IMG/VR virus record: IMGVR_UViG_3300032093_000121 | Span: 1 to 64,000 of that record | From: a virus | DNA length: 64,000 nt | Strand: one strand, 5' to 3' | In this document: positions 23,415-30,780 of the stretch, in pieces | Layout of the letters: each line of letters starts with the position of its first letter | Numbering within the stretch: position 1 is the stretch's first letter | Notes under the pieces: model-generated | What the model saw: the letters and a program-made list of their open reading frames with translations, nothing else | Database searches by the model: none | What the model was told of the DNA's origin: nothing | Program-made: the position numbers and the translations under genes

Positions 23415-24475
23415 CAGCTTGCACTCCGCTTGCGACGCTCGAGCCACTCGGTCGCGGCCAGCTTCCAGTCGCTGGCTTCGCACGACTCCAAATGACGGAG
23501 AGCGTCGGTGAAACGGTTCTTGTTGTCACGGTCCTTGTAGGAGAACCATGCGTTCCACATGGGGCTGACGACCTTGCGGAAGAAGCGATCCTGGAACCCT
23601 GGGATCGGTCCGCTTTCCATGAACATCAGCAGATCGCCGATCCACGCTTCGATGGGACCGTTAACCATCGGGAACGGCTGAACGACTGGCTGGTTCTTGC
23701 GACCGTACTGATACGGATCGATCTCGAACTTGCCGAACTCGCCGCGCTCGATCAAGCTCTTATGCTTGTCGAAGACATTGACGTAGGCGTGCCAGTCATT
23801 GCTGACTTGCCAGTAGCGACCGACCGGAACACCGATCCACCCTGCCATGAATTCCTGGAGCATGGACATGTGAACTGCGTTCGCGCCGTATGCACCCCAG
23901 ATGATATCATTGGAGCGATTGAGGACGGTCATGTTGAGGCGACCGTCGGTGCCGATCTTGAAGTAGATCTGCGTATTGCAGGGAACGTCCTTGCCGACGC
24001 GACCGAGATCGGACTCGGCATCCCACATTTGGAGGACGCAGCGTCGCTCCTTGGGATTCTTCTTCAACATTTCGGCGATCTGCTGAAGCTGGTTGAACGG
24101 GACATATTCGGGGCTGTCCTCGTCTGGGCCGATGTCAGTCACGAAATGGTTGATCCAGCGATAGCCGTAGGCTCCGTGGAAGGTTTCGCCATCGTCGCTG
24201 AACTGACTGATGTTCGCGCTGAACTGCGAAATCCAGCCGACGTCGTTCCGTCCAGCCAGCATCCACAGACCTTCCATGAAGTGGAAGAATGGGTTGGCGT
24301 CCCGATCAGCCCAGAAGAGAACCCGTTCGGTCGGTTTCTCGTAGAGCGTGGTGACAGGGGTCTTCGCAACCAGAACATCGCCAGCGCGACTCTCGTTGCG
24401 AACCCCGTCGCTTGCCAGAGTGGCCATCCCCTTGTAGAGAGCCTCCTGGACGTTTCGTACTTCTAGGACTTTCAA
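23414..24475 (-). CDS. ThyA-family enzyme, probable dUMP hydroxymethylase
   Basis: 353 aa from a TTG at 24475, preceded by AGGAGG five bases upstream; the frame before it lacks a good start. Family residues are present: catalytic Cys166 in VPCNTQI, NRSND (187-190), Asn199 (uracil-type selector) and HAY near 229-231. By eye, E. coli TS Trp80 aligns with Ser90 and Trp83 with Ser93, without gaps from Glu68. Loss of this Trp is associated with hydroxymethylation instead of methylation. Retained Asn199 points to dUMP rather than dCMP. Alternative: an unusual thymidylate synthase. Confidence 0.75.
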   Translation of the reverse strand: MKVLEVRNVQEALYKGMATLASDGVRNESRAGDVLVAKTPVTTLYEKPTERVLFWADRDANPFFHFMEGLWMLAGRNDVGWISQFSANISQFSDDGETFHGAYGYRWINHFVTDIGPDEDSPEYVPFNQLQQIAEMLKKNPKERRCVLQMWDAESDLGRVGKDVPCNTQIYFKIGTDGRLNMTVLNRSNDIIWGAYGANAVHMSMLQEFMAGWIGVPVGRYWQVSNDWHAYVNVFDKHKSLIERGEFGKFEIDPYQYGRKNQPVVQPFPMVNGPIEAWIGDLLMFMESGPIPGFQDRFFRKVVSPMWNAWFSYKDRDNKNRFTDALRHLESCEASDWKLAATEWLERRKRSAS

Positions 24476-24476
24476 C

Positions 24477-24683
24477 TCAGCCTCCTGTGATCTCTTTAAT
24501 GATGAGATCGGCGGGACCGTCGACCTCGGCGATTTTCGCAGCGATCTCAGCAGGTGTGAGATCGATGAACTTCCCGGCGATGACTGCCGCCGTGAGAAGA
24601 TTGACGAATGTGAGGCGAGGATCACCGGAGGCGTTGTTCGCCATCGTGAGAACTGCCGCTATCGTGTGAGTGGGATTCAACAT
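24477..24683 (-). CDS. Small hypothetical protein
   Basis: 68 aa from the ATG at 24683, overlapping the upstream stop (TGATG). Ala-rich helical protein; the second half (LTPAEIAAKIAEVDG) is like a small three-helix fold. Unknown. Confidence 0.65.
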   Translation of the reverse strand: MLNPTHTIAAVLTMANNASGDPRLTFVNLLTAAVIAGKFIDLTPAEIAAKIAEVDGPADLIIKEITGG

Positions 24684-24889
24684 CAGTTCAGGTTCCTCAG
24701 AGGTATGAAGCCAGTGGACCAGAACCATTTCTCGTCACTGACTTCTTCGAACGAGTAGAAGAGCTGGCCGAAGATGTTCTTCCGGTCCAGGACTGTCAGC
24801 CGCATTCCCTGATGGAGCGCCTCGAACTTATCTCCGTAGGCGTTCCACCAATCGTCATGCTGACAGATGCACTTCTCGCCGCGCTCCAT
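24683..24889 (-). CDS. Small hypothetical protein
   Basis: 68 aa with a CICQHDDWW start and aromatic-rich beta pattern, ending FIPLRNLN. Directly after the glycosyltransferase gene (one base apart). Family unknown. Confidence 0.65.
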   Translation of the reverse strand: MERGEKCICQHDDWWNAYGDKFEALHQGMRLTVLDRKNIFGQLFYSFEEVSDEKWFWSTGFIPLRNLN

Positions 24890-24890
24890 G

Positions 24891-25670
24891 TCAGGCTCCT
24901 GCCGATGCCCGAGCCTTCTTCCAGAAGACTGTCACTTCGGTGCGGTTGCCGAACTCGCCGCCAGTCTTGTTTTCCTTCTGGCGAATGTTCACGAAGCCGG
25001 GGTGGAGCTCGGCCAGCCGGTGAGCCGAGACCGCTTGGGTCTCCAGGGTGCGATAGTCGGACGATCCGCCTGGAGCGTTGGTCCCGCCCTGATTGTAGCA
25101 GAACTCGGACAGCAGATGGTTGTCGAAGCCCAACCGGAGAAGCTGGAGGTTCACGTCGAAGTCGTTCATCGGATTCATGCGATCGTGGATCACACGCTCG
25201 TCGAGGAACATGCTGCGACGGTAGATGATGCAGCCGTTGAGACGCGTATTCGCGTTGCCCTCGGGCTCGAGCCGATTGTTGCCCTGACGCATGGAGACGC
25301 CGACACCGTAGAGGTTGCTGTTCTTGGCGAACAGACCCTCGATGGCCTCGACCATGTCGTCCCAGTCGTCATCTTCCATCTTGCGGAGCTGAGGCTCGAA
25401 CGGATCGCTGCGACGGAAGAACACGAAGTCGTCGTCGCAGAGCATCACGAGTTCATCGGTGGCGTCCTTGGCCATCTGCTCCAGCTTGCGACCGAGCAGG
25501 TCGTTCAGCGTGGTCACCGACTTGATGGTCAGGCTTGGATTGGCGGCTTGGTAGTCGCCCTTCTGCTCGACTGCGACATAGACCGTCGTGTTCGCGAGGT
25601 ACTTCTCGGGAATGTTCGACGGGGTGACCATCGTCTTGGGACGAGAGCGGGACGGGATCAGAATCTGCAT
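24891..25670 (-). CDS. Glycosyltransferase of the TET-associated (TAGT) type
   Basis: 259 aa from the ATG at 25670, which has GGAGG upstream. GT-A-like fold: ILIPSRSRP start, a DDD metal motif in LVMLCDDDFVFF (about residues 77-88), VGVSMRQ, an NGCIIYRR stretch, and DFDVNLQLLRLG with a Gly-rich QGGTNAPGG loop. The order fits phage glycosyltransferases linked to modified DNA bases. A UDP-hexose epimerase is the upstream neighbour. It could glycosylate hmU in DNA; modifying the cell surface is the alternative. Confidence 0.7.
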   Translation of the reverse strand: MQILIPSRSRPKTMVTPSNIPEKYLANTTVYVAVEQKGDYQAANPSLTIKSVTTLNDLLGRKLEQMAKDATDELVMLCDDDFVFFRRSDPFEPQLRKMEDDDWDDMVEAIEGLFAKNSNLYGVGVSMRQGNNRLEPEGNANTRLNGCIIYRRSMFLDERVIHDRMNPMNDFDVNLQLLRLGFDNHLLSEFCYNQGGTNAPGGSSDYRTLETQAVSAHRLAELHPGFVNIRQKENKTGGEFGNRTEVTVFWKKARASAGA

Positions 25671-25693
25671 ATTAACCTCCAATGGATAGGCTC

Positions 25694-25722
25694 AGTATAG
25701 CCTCTTACTGTTCAGATGACAA
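25694..25722 (-). promoter_or_regulatory. TTGTCA-TGAAC class promoter
   Basis: TTGTCA (25717-25722), TC, TGAAC, 17-base spacer, TATACT (25694-25699), the best -10 of the class. It overlaps the last codons of the epimerase gene and drives the glycosyltransferase and the genes through the HD nucleotidase. Confidence 0.75.
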
Positions 25723-26655
25723 GCGCAGTGTTTCAGCTTCCCACGCGTCCCGGCACATTTGATCCATGGTGCGACGCGCCTCCCAGCCGGTCGCAGCCTT
25801 GATCGCCCCGGAGTTCGACACGCTGTATTCCAGATCGCCGGTTCGCTTGAGATCGACCATCGTCTTGGGAATGTCGCGGTTGATCACCTTCTCCATATAC
25901 TCGACGATCGTGCCGATCTTGTATCCCTTGCCACTGCCGACATTGAAGACATGATGACCGGTGAGGCCTTCCAGACGGAAGTGGACTTCGGCCAGATCGG
26001 AGACGTGAATGAAGTCTCGGACGTTCTCGCCGTTGTTGAAGATCGGCAGAGAGCGGACCCGGCCAGCCGCCGCTCCGGTGAGCATCGACATGAAGGTATT
26101 GGAGCGATACTGCGGAAGCAGAAGATGCGCCGCGATCGGATTGAAGTAGCGAAGAGTGATCGCTGTCTTCCCTCTCTGGGCAAAGTCGGCGACCATTTCC
26201 TCAGCCATCATCTTGCTCCGGCCGTATGCCGAAGTCGGCTTCACCGGAGAATTCTCCGACACAGGGAAGCGGCTCTCACCGTAGACTGCGGCCGAGGATG
26301 AAAAGACCAGTCGGTCCATTCCGCTGTCCAGCATCGCCTGAAGAACGGTCACGGTTCCGTTCACGTTCCTCTCGTAATACTGGAGAGGGATCTCCTCCGA
26401 CTCGCTGGCGTCTTTCAGTCCGGCAGCATGAATGGTGAGGTCCGGACGGAACTTCCGCATGGAGTCCGTGAGAAGGGCGCGATCGAGAATGTCGCCCTTG
26501 ACGATCCAAGCCCCTCGGGAGCCCAGGAAGGAGACAAGTCCTGGTCCGGAGTTCGACAGATCGTCGAAGATCATGACCTTGTGTCCCTGGACGAGCGCTT
26601 GCAGTGCGATATGGGAGCCGATGTATCCGGCTCCCCCGGTGATGAGTATCCGCAT
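25705..26655 (-). CDS. galE: UDP-glucose/hexose 4-epimerase-like protein
   Basis: 316 aa. The NAD-binding GGAGYIGSH (about residues 7-15), SSSAAVYG and the SAYGRSK catalytic Tyr-x3-Lys are all intact, as in the GalE branch of extended short-chain dehydrogenases. It would interconvert UDP-glucose and UDP-galactose (or related sugars) and could supply the neighbouring glycosyltransferase. Confidence 0.88.
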   Translation of the reverse strand: MRILITGGAGYIGSHIALQALVQGHKVMIFDDLSNSGPGLVSFLGSRGAWIVKGDILDRALLTDSMRKFRPDLTIHAAGLKDASESEEIPLQYYERNVNGTVTVLQAMLDSGMDRLVFSSSAAVYGESRFPVSENSPVKPTSAYGRSKMMAEEMVADFAQRGKTAITLRYFNPIAAHLLLPQYRSNTFMSMLTGAAAGRVRSLPIFNNGENVRDFIHVSDLAEVHFRLEGLTGHHVFNVGSGKGYKIGTIVEYMEKVINRDIPKTMVDLKRTGDLEYSVSNSGAIKAATGWEARRTMDQMCRDAWEAETLRLSSEQ

Positions 26656-26661
26656 GGTGTT

Positions 26662-27570
26662 CTACCTCGGTTTGTATCTGGAGCGGGGACGACCCTGCCC
26701 GAGCCTGACTCGCTCGTACTTGTCGAACTCGCAGAGTTGGAATTGGATGTCCGTCGGGTAGAGATGACCATATTCCGACGGCCAGTATTCTCCCTGGATT
26801 TCGGTGAGCTTGAGGATCACCTCCAGAGCTTGGGACGGACGGAGAGTGTTGTGCTCCGGCCAGTCGTGTCCACACAGTCGAGCGGCTCCCTTGAGGCCTC
26901 CAGGGCCGATCGGAGTCCACTTGCTGTAGTCGGCGGGGAACATGACGTCGTAGTCGCCCTGCTTCACCTTCGTCGTGTCCCAGAAGTCCGTCATCATGGT
27001 GTCAAGGAGGATCTCCTTGGTCATGAAGCCGGTGCCTCCAAAGCCGCCGATCACGGACATTGCACGAGCGACTTTCTCCCAGCTCCTTGTCATTTGAACG
27101 ACTTGAAGCAACTCAGGAACCGCTGCGTGAAGATCCTTCATGAAATAGTTGACGACGACATCCTGCTTCGGGGCACTGATGCCCTGATTGGTGACGACGT
27201 AGGCTCCGGTGAAGACCCTCTGCCCAGAGGCGAGGCGACGTCTCGCAGTGTCTGCGATCTCCTCGAAGTCGAAGGTGTCGTAGTCCTGCCAGCCGACGGC
27301 ATCGGCGAACTCGTATGTCCCGAAGTAACGGAACAGAGCGCAGTTCATCAGGATCGAGCGACGATCGTCATCGCGGTGTTCCGCATAGAAGTTCTCGCGG
27401 AGCATGGTCGTGGTCCAGTCGTAGTGACGACGGACGTTGGTGAACTTGAAATCCTGGAGGATTTGATCGCTCGTCCAGGGACGAGGCAGGCCCGCCTCCT
27501 TACGGAGACGGACCTGCTCGCGCTCTGCCATAAAGGCGAAGAACGCGCCGGTGTTGACCGGCGCTTCCAT
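26662..27570 (-). CDS. 5-hmdU kinase helical domain / thymine pyrophosphorylase-like protein
   Basis: 302 aa. The start (a FMAEREQVRLRKEAG-type segment, PWTSDQIL, FTNVRRHYDWTT) fits the helical, DNA-glycosylase-like family that includes the helical domain of 5-hmdU DNA kinases and the alpha-glutamyl/putrescinyl-thymine pyrophosphorylases. No P-loop is present, so it would be the standalone type. Relatives act on hydroxymethylated thymine in phage DNA. It sits between the epimerase and a histone-like gene. Assignment by pattern memory only. Confidence 0.65.
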   Translation of the reverse strand: MEAPVNTGAFFAFMAEREQVRLRKEAGLPRPWTSDQILQDFKFTNVRRHYDWTTTMLRENFYAEHRDDDRRSILMNCALFRYFGTYEFADAVGWQDYDTFDFEEIADTARRRLASGQRVFTGAYVVTNQGISAPKQDVVVNYFMKDLHAAVPELLQVVQMTRSWEKVARAMSVIGGFGGTGFMTKEILLDTMMTDFWDTTKVKQGDYDVMFPADYSKWTPIGPGGLKGAARLCGHDWPEHNTLRPSQALEVILKLTEIQGEYWPSEYGHLYPTDIQFQLCEFDKYERVRLGQGRPRSRYKPR

Positions 27571-28340
27571 TACGCGGTCTTCGCAGCGGCGGCGTCGGCC
27601 TTGGCCTTGTCGTCGGCGGCCTTCTTGTCGGCCTTGGCCTTGTCAGCCGCAGCCTTGGCTTCGGCCTTCTCGGCATCCTTCTTGGCCTTGGCGTCGGCCT
27701 TGGCCTTGGCGTCGGCTTCCTTCTTGGCCTTGGCCTCTTCGGCCTTCTTGGCGCGCTCTTCTTCGCGCTTCTTCTTGGCCGCGTTGGGGTTCTCGAGGCC
27801 GTTGCGCTGATACCACGCGTCGACACCGGCCTGGAATTCTTCGTCGGTCGGGTCGTGCAGCTTGACGAAGCCGTTCTCGGCGTACCAGTAGATGTCGAGC
27901 GGCGTCATGTTCGCGCCCTCGATGGTCTCGAGAACGGTCATGCCGTCAGTGTAGTTGTTCCAGCGTTCCTTGACGCGATCGGGTTCCTTGATCTTTTCGA
28001 TCTTGCGGAACATGCCGCGAGTCGGCCGCTTGACGGTGGCCGGTTCGGCGCCCTTGACGTGACGGGGCTCCTTCGGCTCCTTGGGAGCAGCAGGCTTCTT
28101 GCCCGCCTTGGTGTCGGTCGAATTGGCCAGATCGGCCTCGGCAGTGCCGGCGAACTTCTGCAGGGCCTTCCAGGTCGCGTCCTTGGCCTGAGCGTGGTCC
28201 TTGAAGTTCTTGATGCGAGCGACGCCGAGGTTTTCGGCAACGAGGTTGCGAAGCTGAAGCAGGTCGGCTTCGCTCATGTTGTTCACCGACTCCTGCGTGT
28301 AGGCAGTCGAGTTGAACTGGACAGTTTCGGTATCAGCCAT
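27570..28340 (-). CDS. DNA-binding-like protein with histone H1-like tail
   Basis: 256 aa. Residues about 108-181 form the domain shared with the product at 93-590. Residues about 188-256 are almost only Ala, Lys, Asp and Glu in AKAKADAK-type repeats, like the tails of bacterial histone H1-like proteins, so nucleic-acid binding is likely. It has its own promoter (28401-28429) and its stop overlaps the next start. Role unknown; it may coat or organise DNA. Confidence 0.75.
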   Translation of the reverse strand: MADTETVQFNSTAYTQESVNNMSEADLLQLRNLVAENLGVARIKNFKDHAQAKDATWKALQKFAGTAEADLANSTDTKAGKKPAAPKEPKEPRHVKGAEPATVKRPTRGMFRKIEKIKEPDRVKERWNNYTDGMTVLETIEGANMTPLDIYWYAENGFVKLHDPTDEEFQAGVDAWYQRNGLENPNAAKKKREEERAKKAEEAKAKKEADAKAKADAKAKKDAEKAEAKAAADKAKADKKAADDKAKADAAAAKTA

Positions 28341-28400
28341 TTGATCGGTCTCCTTTTCTGAGGTCTGAGAGGACTGGTGTTGCTCCTCACTGGCTCAATA

Positions 28401-28429
28401 ACAATGGCACATCGCCACGCTCAGAGCAA
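28401..28429 (-). promoter_or_regulatory. Promoter, TTGC class
   Basis: TTGCTC (28424-28429), 17-base spacer, CATTGT (28401-28406), about 60 bases before the ATG at 28340. Lacks the TGAAC element. Confidence 0.55.
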
Positions 28430-28455
28430 CACCAAACATTCTGCCGCCGACGATC

Positions 28456-30312
28456 CTAGTCGGCGCAGTCCCCGGTACGAGCTCCCGTAACGGGATCGAA
28501 CGAGCAGGCTTCACCCTCGACGACAGCCTGGAGTTCCACTCGCTGGATCTCTTCGGCGTTCACCTTGGGTTCGTCCTTCTCGTCGTTCGACTTGACGACC
28601 TCGTCGTAGTTCCCATTGGGCCGATAAGTCGTGCAGCCCTTGGCTCCACCCTCGTAGGCCATGAGATACAGGTTCTTGAAGTCGTTGTAGGGAAGGTTCG
28701 TCGGCACGTTGCAGGTCTTGCTGACGGCAGAGTCTGTGTGACGCTGAGCCATCGTGAGAACTGCGACATGCTCCTCGGCGGTGACGTCTACCATGCGGCG
28801 ACCGTGAACACCGAGCTTGTTGACGCCGAAGTCAGGGACATCGACGATGATTGGTCCTTCAGGCATGATGATCCGGCGCTGCTGGCTGTAGCCGAAGATT
28901 GGCTCGATGCCAGAGGACACGTTGTCAGCGCAGAACGAGATCGTGCCGGTGGGAGCGATCGATGTCAGATGCGAGTTGCGGATGCCCTGCCGCTGAATCA
29001 GCTCCTGGACATCTTCGTCGAGCGACTGGATGAACTTGGACTGACCGTACTTCTCGGCGTCGAACAGAGCGAACGAACCCTTGGCAGCGGCGAGATTGGA
29101 ACTCGCGATATAGCAGTGACGAGTGATGAAAGCGAGGATCTTCCCCTCGATCTCCACGAACCCCGGCGAGCCGTAAGGATGACCCATTGCCTCGATAGCG
29201 TTGGCGAGACCGGTCACGCCGAGACCCATCCTTCGCTTCGATTGGGCTTCCTGGCGCTGCTGAGGAAGAGGATAGCGAGCGCGATCGACGATGTTGTCCA
29301 TCGCACGAACAACTTGCGGAATGTCCTCTTCCAGGAGATCGTAGTCGAACTCCCAGGAGTCACCGTTTTTGACGAGATATTGCGGCAGGTTGAACGAGCC
29401 CAAGAGGCAGGCTCCGTAGGGAGGCAGAGGCTGCTCGCCGCAGGGATTGGTCGCAGCGATCGTCTCGCAGTACCAGAGATTGTTCATCTTGTTGATCGTG
29501 TCGATGAACAGCACTCCGGGCTCCGCCCAGTCGTACGTCCCGCGCATGATCATTTCCCAGAGCGCCTGAGCGTCGACCTCGCGGTAGACTTCACCACCGA
29601 ACCGGAGCGGGAACGGCTTCCCGCTGGCGAGGCACTCCATGAACTCGTCCGTAATGGCGACGCTCATGTTGAAGCCGGACAGAGGACGAAGATCGTAGCG
29701 GTGGTGCTTCTTGATGAACTCCGCCAGATCGGGGTCCACCTGCTTCGAGCGAATGAACAGCTCGATATCCGGATGGTCCACCCGCATGACCATCATCTGC
29801 GCCCCGCGACGATTGCCAGCCGACGAGGTCGCTTTGCAGTAGTCGTTGAAGATAGGGGCGAAGGCCAGAGGACCGTCTGTGGTGGACTGGACACCACGGA
29901 TGAGATCACCGCGAGGGCGAAGGGTGCTGAAGTCGTAGCCGACACCGCCGCCCTGACGCATGGTGATCGCAGCCAGCTTGCCCATATCCGCGATACTGAC
30001 AGGAGGGAACTGGCCGGGAAGGAGGGCCTTGATTTCCTCGTCGGTTGGACCGTCGGTGAAACTGTCGTGGAAAGCTGGCATCACGAAGCAGTTGTAGGGA
30101 GTCACGTTCTTGAGACTTCCCATCGCCGACTGGACACGCCCAGGAGGCATGAAGCGCATCGTCAGAAGGATCTGCCGGAACGCCATATAGTGATCGTGAT
30201 CGTCTTGGAGGGAAGCAGCGATGCGGTTCATCGCCTCACGAAAGTTCTCCCCCTTGCCGCGATACTTCTCCGCGTGAGTAGCATCGCATTCAGGAACGCT
30301 TGGTCCAATCAT
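28456..30312 (-). CDS. nrdJ: Ribonucleotide reductase, class II (adenosylcobalamin-dependent)
   Basis: 618 aa, ATG start with AGGAG upstream. RNR signatures: FMPPGR, YNCFV, RQGGGVGYDFSTLRPRGD, the radical-site ATNPCGEQ, PTGTISF and the C-terminal GCTTYRPNG. The C-terminus ends with the SFDPVTGARTGDC Cys pair region. It reduces ribonucleotides and needs B12, without a second subunit. It supplies dNTPs for phage replication. Confidence 0.95.
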   Translation of the reverse strand: MIGPSVPECDATHAEKYRGKGENFREAMNRIAASLQDDHDHYMAFRQILLTMRFMPPGRVQSAMGSLKNVTPYNCFVMPAFHDSFTDGPTDEEIKALLPGQFPPVSIADMGKLAAITMRQGGGVGYDFSTLRPRGDLIRGVQSTTDGPLAFAPIFNDYCKATSSAGNRRGAQMMVMRVDHPDIELFIRSKQVDPDLAEFIKKHHRYDLRPLSGFNMSVAITDEFMECLASGKPFPLRFGGEVYREVDAQALWEMIMRGTYDWAEPGVLFIDTINKMNNLWYCETIAATNPCGEQPLPPYGACLLGSFNLPQYLVKNGDSWEFDYDLLEEDIPQVVRAMDNIVDRARYPLPQQRQEAQSKRRMGLGVTGLANAIEAMGHPYGSPGFVEIEGKILAFITRHCYIASSNLAAAKGSFALFDAEKYGQSKFIQSLDEDVQELIQRQGIRNSHLTSIAPTGTISFCADNVSSGIEPIFGYSQQRRIIMPEGPIIVDVPDFGVNKLGVHGRRMVDVTAEEHVAVLTMAQRHTDSAVSKTCNVPTNLPYNDFKNLYLMAYEGGAKGCTTYRPNGNYDEVVKSNDEKDEPKVNAEEIQRVELQAVVEGEACSFDPVTGARTGDCAD

Positions 30313-30394
30313 CGAGTTCTCCTAACTTCTCCTGGGCCTTCGCCAGATGATATTGTGCCTCTTCAATCCACGACTTTCGTACCGTCCGCTTCAC
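30290..30394 (-). CDS. Possible small ORF before ribonucleotide reductase
   Basis: 34 aa from a GTG at 30394 to a stop 22 bases inside nrdJ; the C-terminal part (a WIEEAQYHLAKAQEKLGEL-type helix) reads like a real protein. No clear ribosome site, and the true start may be elsewhere. Confidence 0.35.
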   Translation of the reverse strand: MKRTVRKSWIEEAQYHLAKAQEKLGELDDWTKRS

Positions 30395-30421
30395 GATGGA
30401 AGTGACGATCAGAAAGCCTGC

Positions 30422-30451
30422 TCGGCATATGTGAACATGCGCCGAGTCTAG
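30422..30451. other. Hairpin upstream of nrdJ
   Basis: GCTCGGCATATGTGAACATGCGCCGAGT: CTCGGC and GCCGAG pair with a further CAT/ATG inside, giving about nine pairs with a bulge. It lies between the stop at 30460 and nrdJ. It may be a weak terminator or an mRNA control hairpin. Too short for a cobalamin riboswitch. Confidence 0.45.
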
Positions 30452-30459
30452 TATCTTCG

Positions 30460-30780
30460 CTATCCCAGGACGATCAGTCGATGACCGCTCGTCAGTTCTC
30501 TCATCATAATTGGTTCGCTCCTCAGGAGCGGAACCGTGTCGACCTCTGGAGCTACGATCAGTATCCATCCTGCCTCCAGGAGTTTGTCCTCCGGGATCAG
30601 CTGCCTGATCTGTTCCGGATAATTACCACGAGGCCAGCCGGAGATACCCGGTTGACCGTGACCTGATGTCGCTTCGTTCAGGATGGCGACGACAGCAGCG
30701 GCCATCTGCTTTGCCATGTCATCACCGGCCTTGACATAGGCCTCCTGAAGCTGCTCCGTGAGCTGAGCGATCGGGTTCAC
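30460..30780 (-). CDS. Hypothetical protein
   Basis: 106 aa from a GTG at 30780 that overlaps the helicase stop (GTGA). Helical N-terminal half (QLTEQLQEAYVKAGDDMAKQM), Pro/Gly loop, then a beta part. No family recognised. Translational coupling to the RecD-like helicase suggests a replication-linked role. Confidence 0.65.
   Translation of the reverse strand: MNPIAQLTEQLQEAYVKAGDDMAKQMAAAVVAILNEATSGHGQPGISGWPRGNYPEQIRQLIPEDKLLEAGWILIVAPEVDTVPLLRSEPIMMRELTSGHRLIVLG

Noticed and set aside
28738-30405. Plus-strand open frame of 555 codons
   Set aside because: Lies opposite the ribonucleotide reductase gene; a shadow of its codon use.
30313-30460. Cobalamin riboswitch upstream of the B12-dependent reductase
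   Set aside because: The gap is too short and only one hairpin is visible; no B12-box-like sequence seen.
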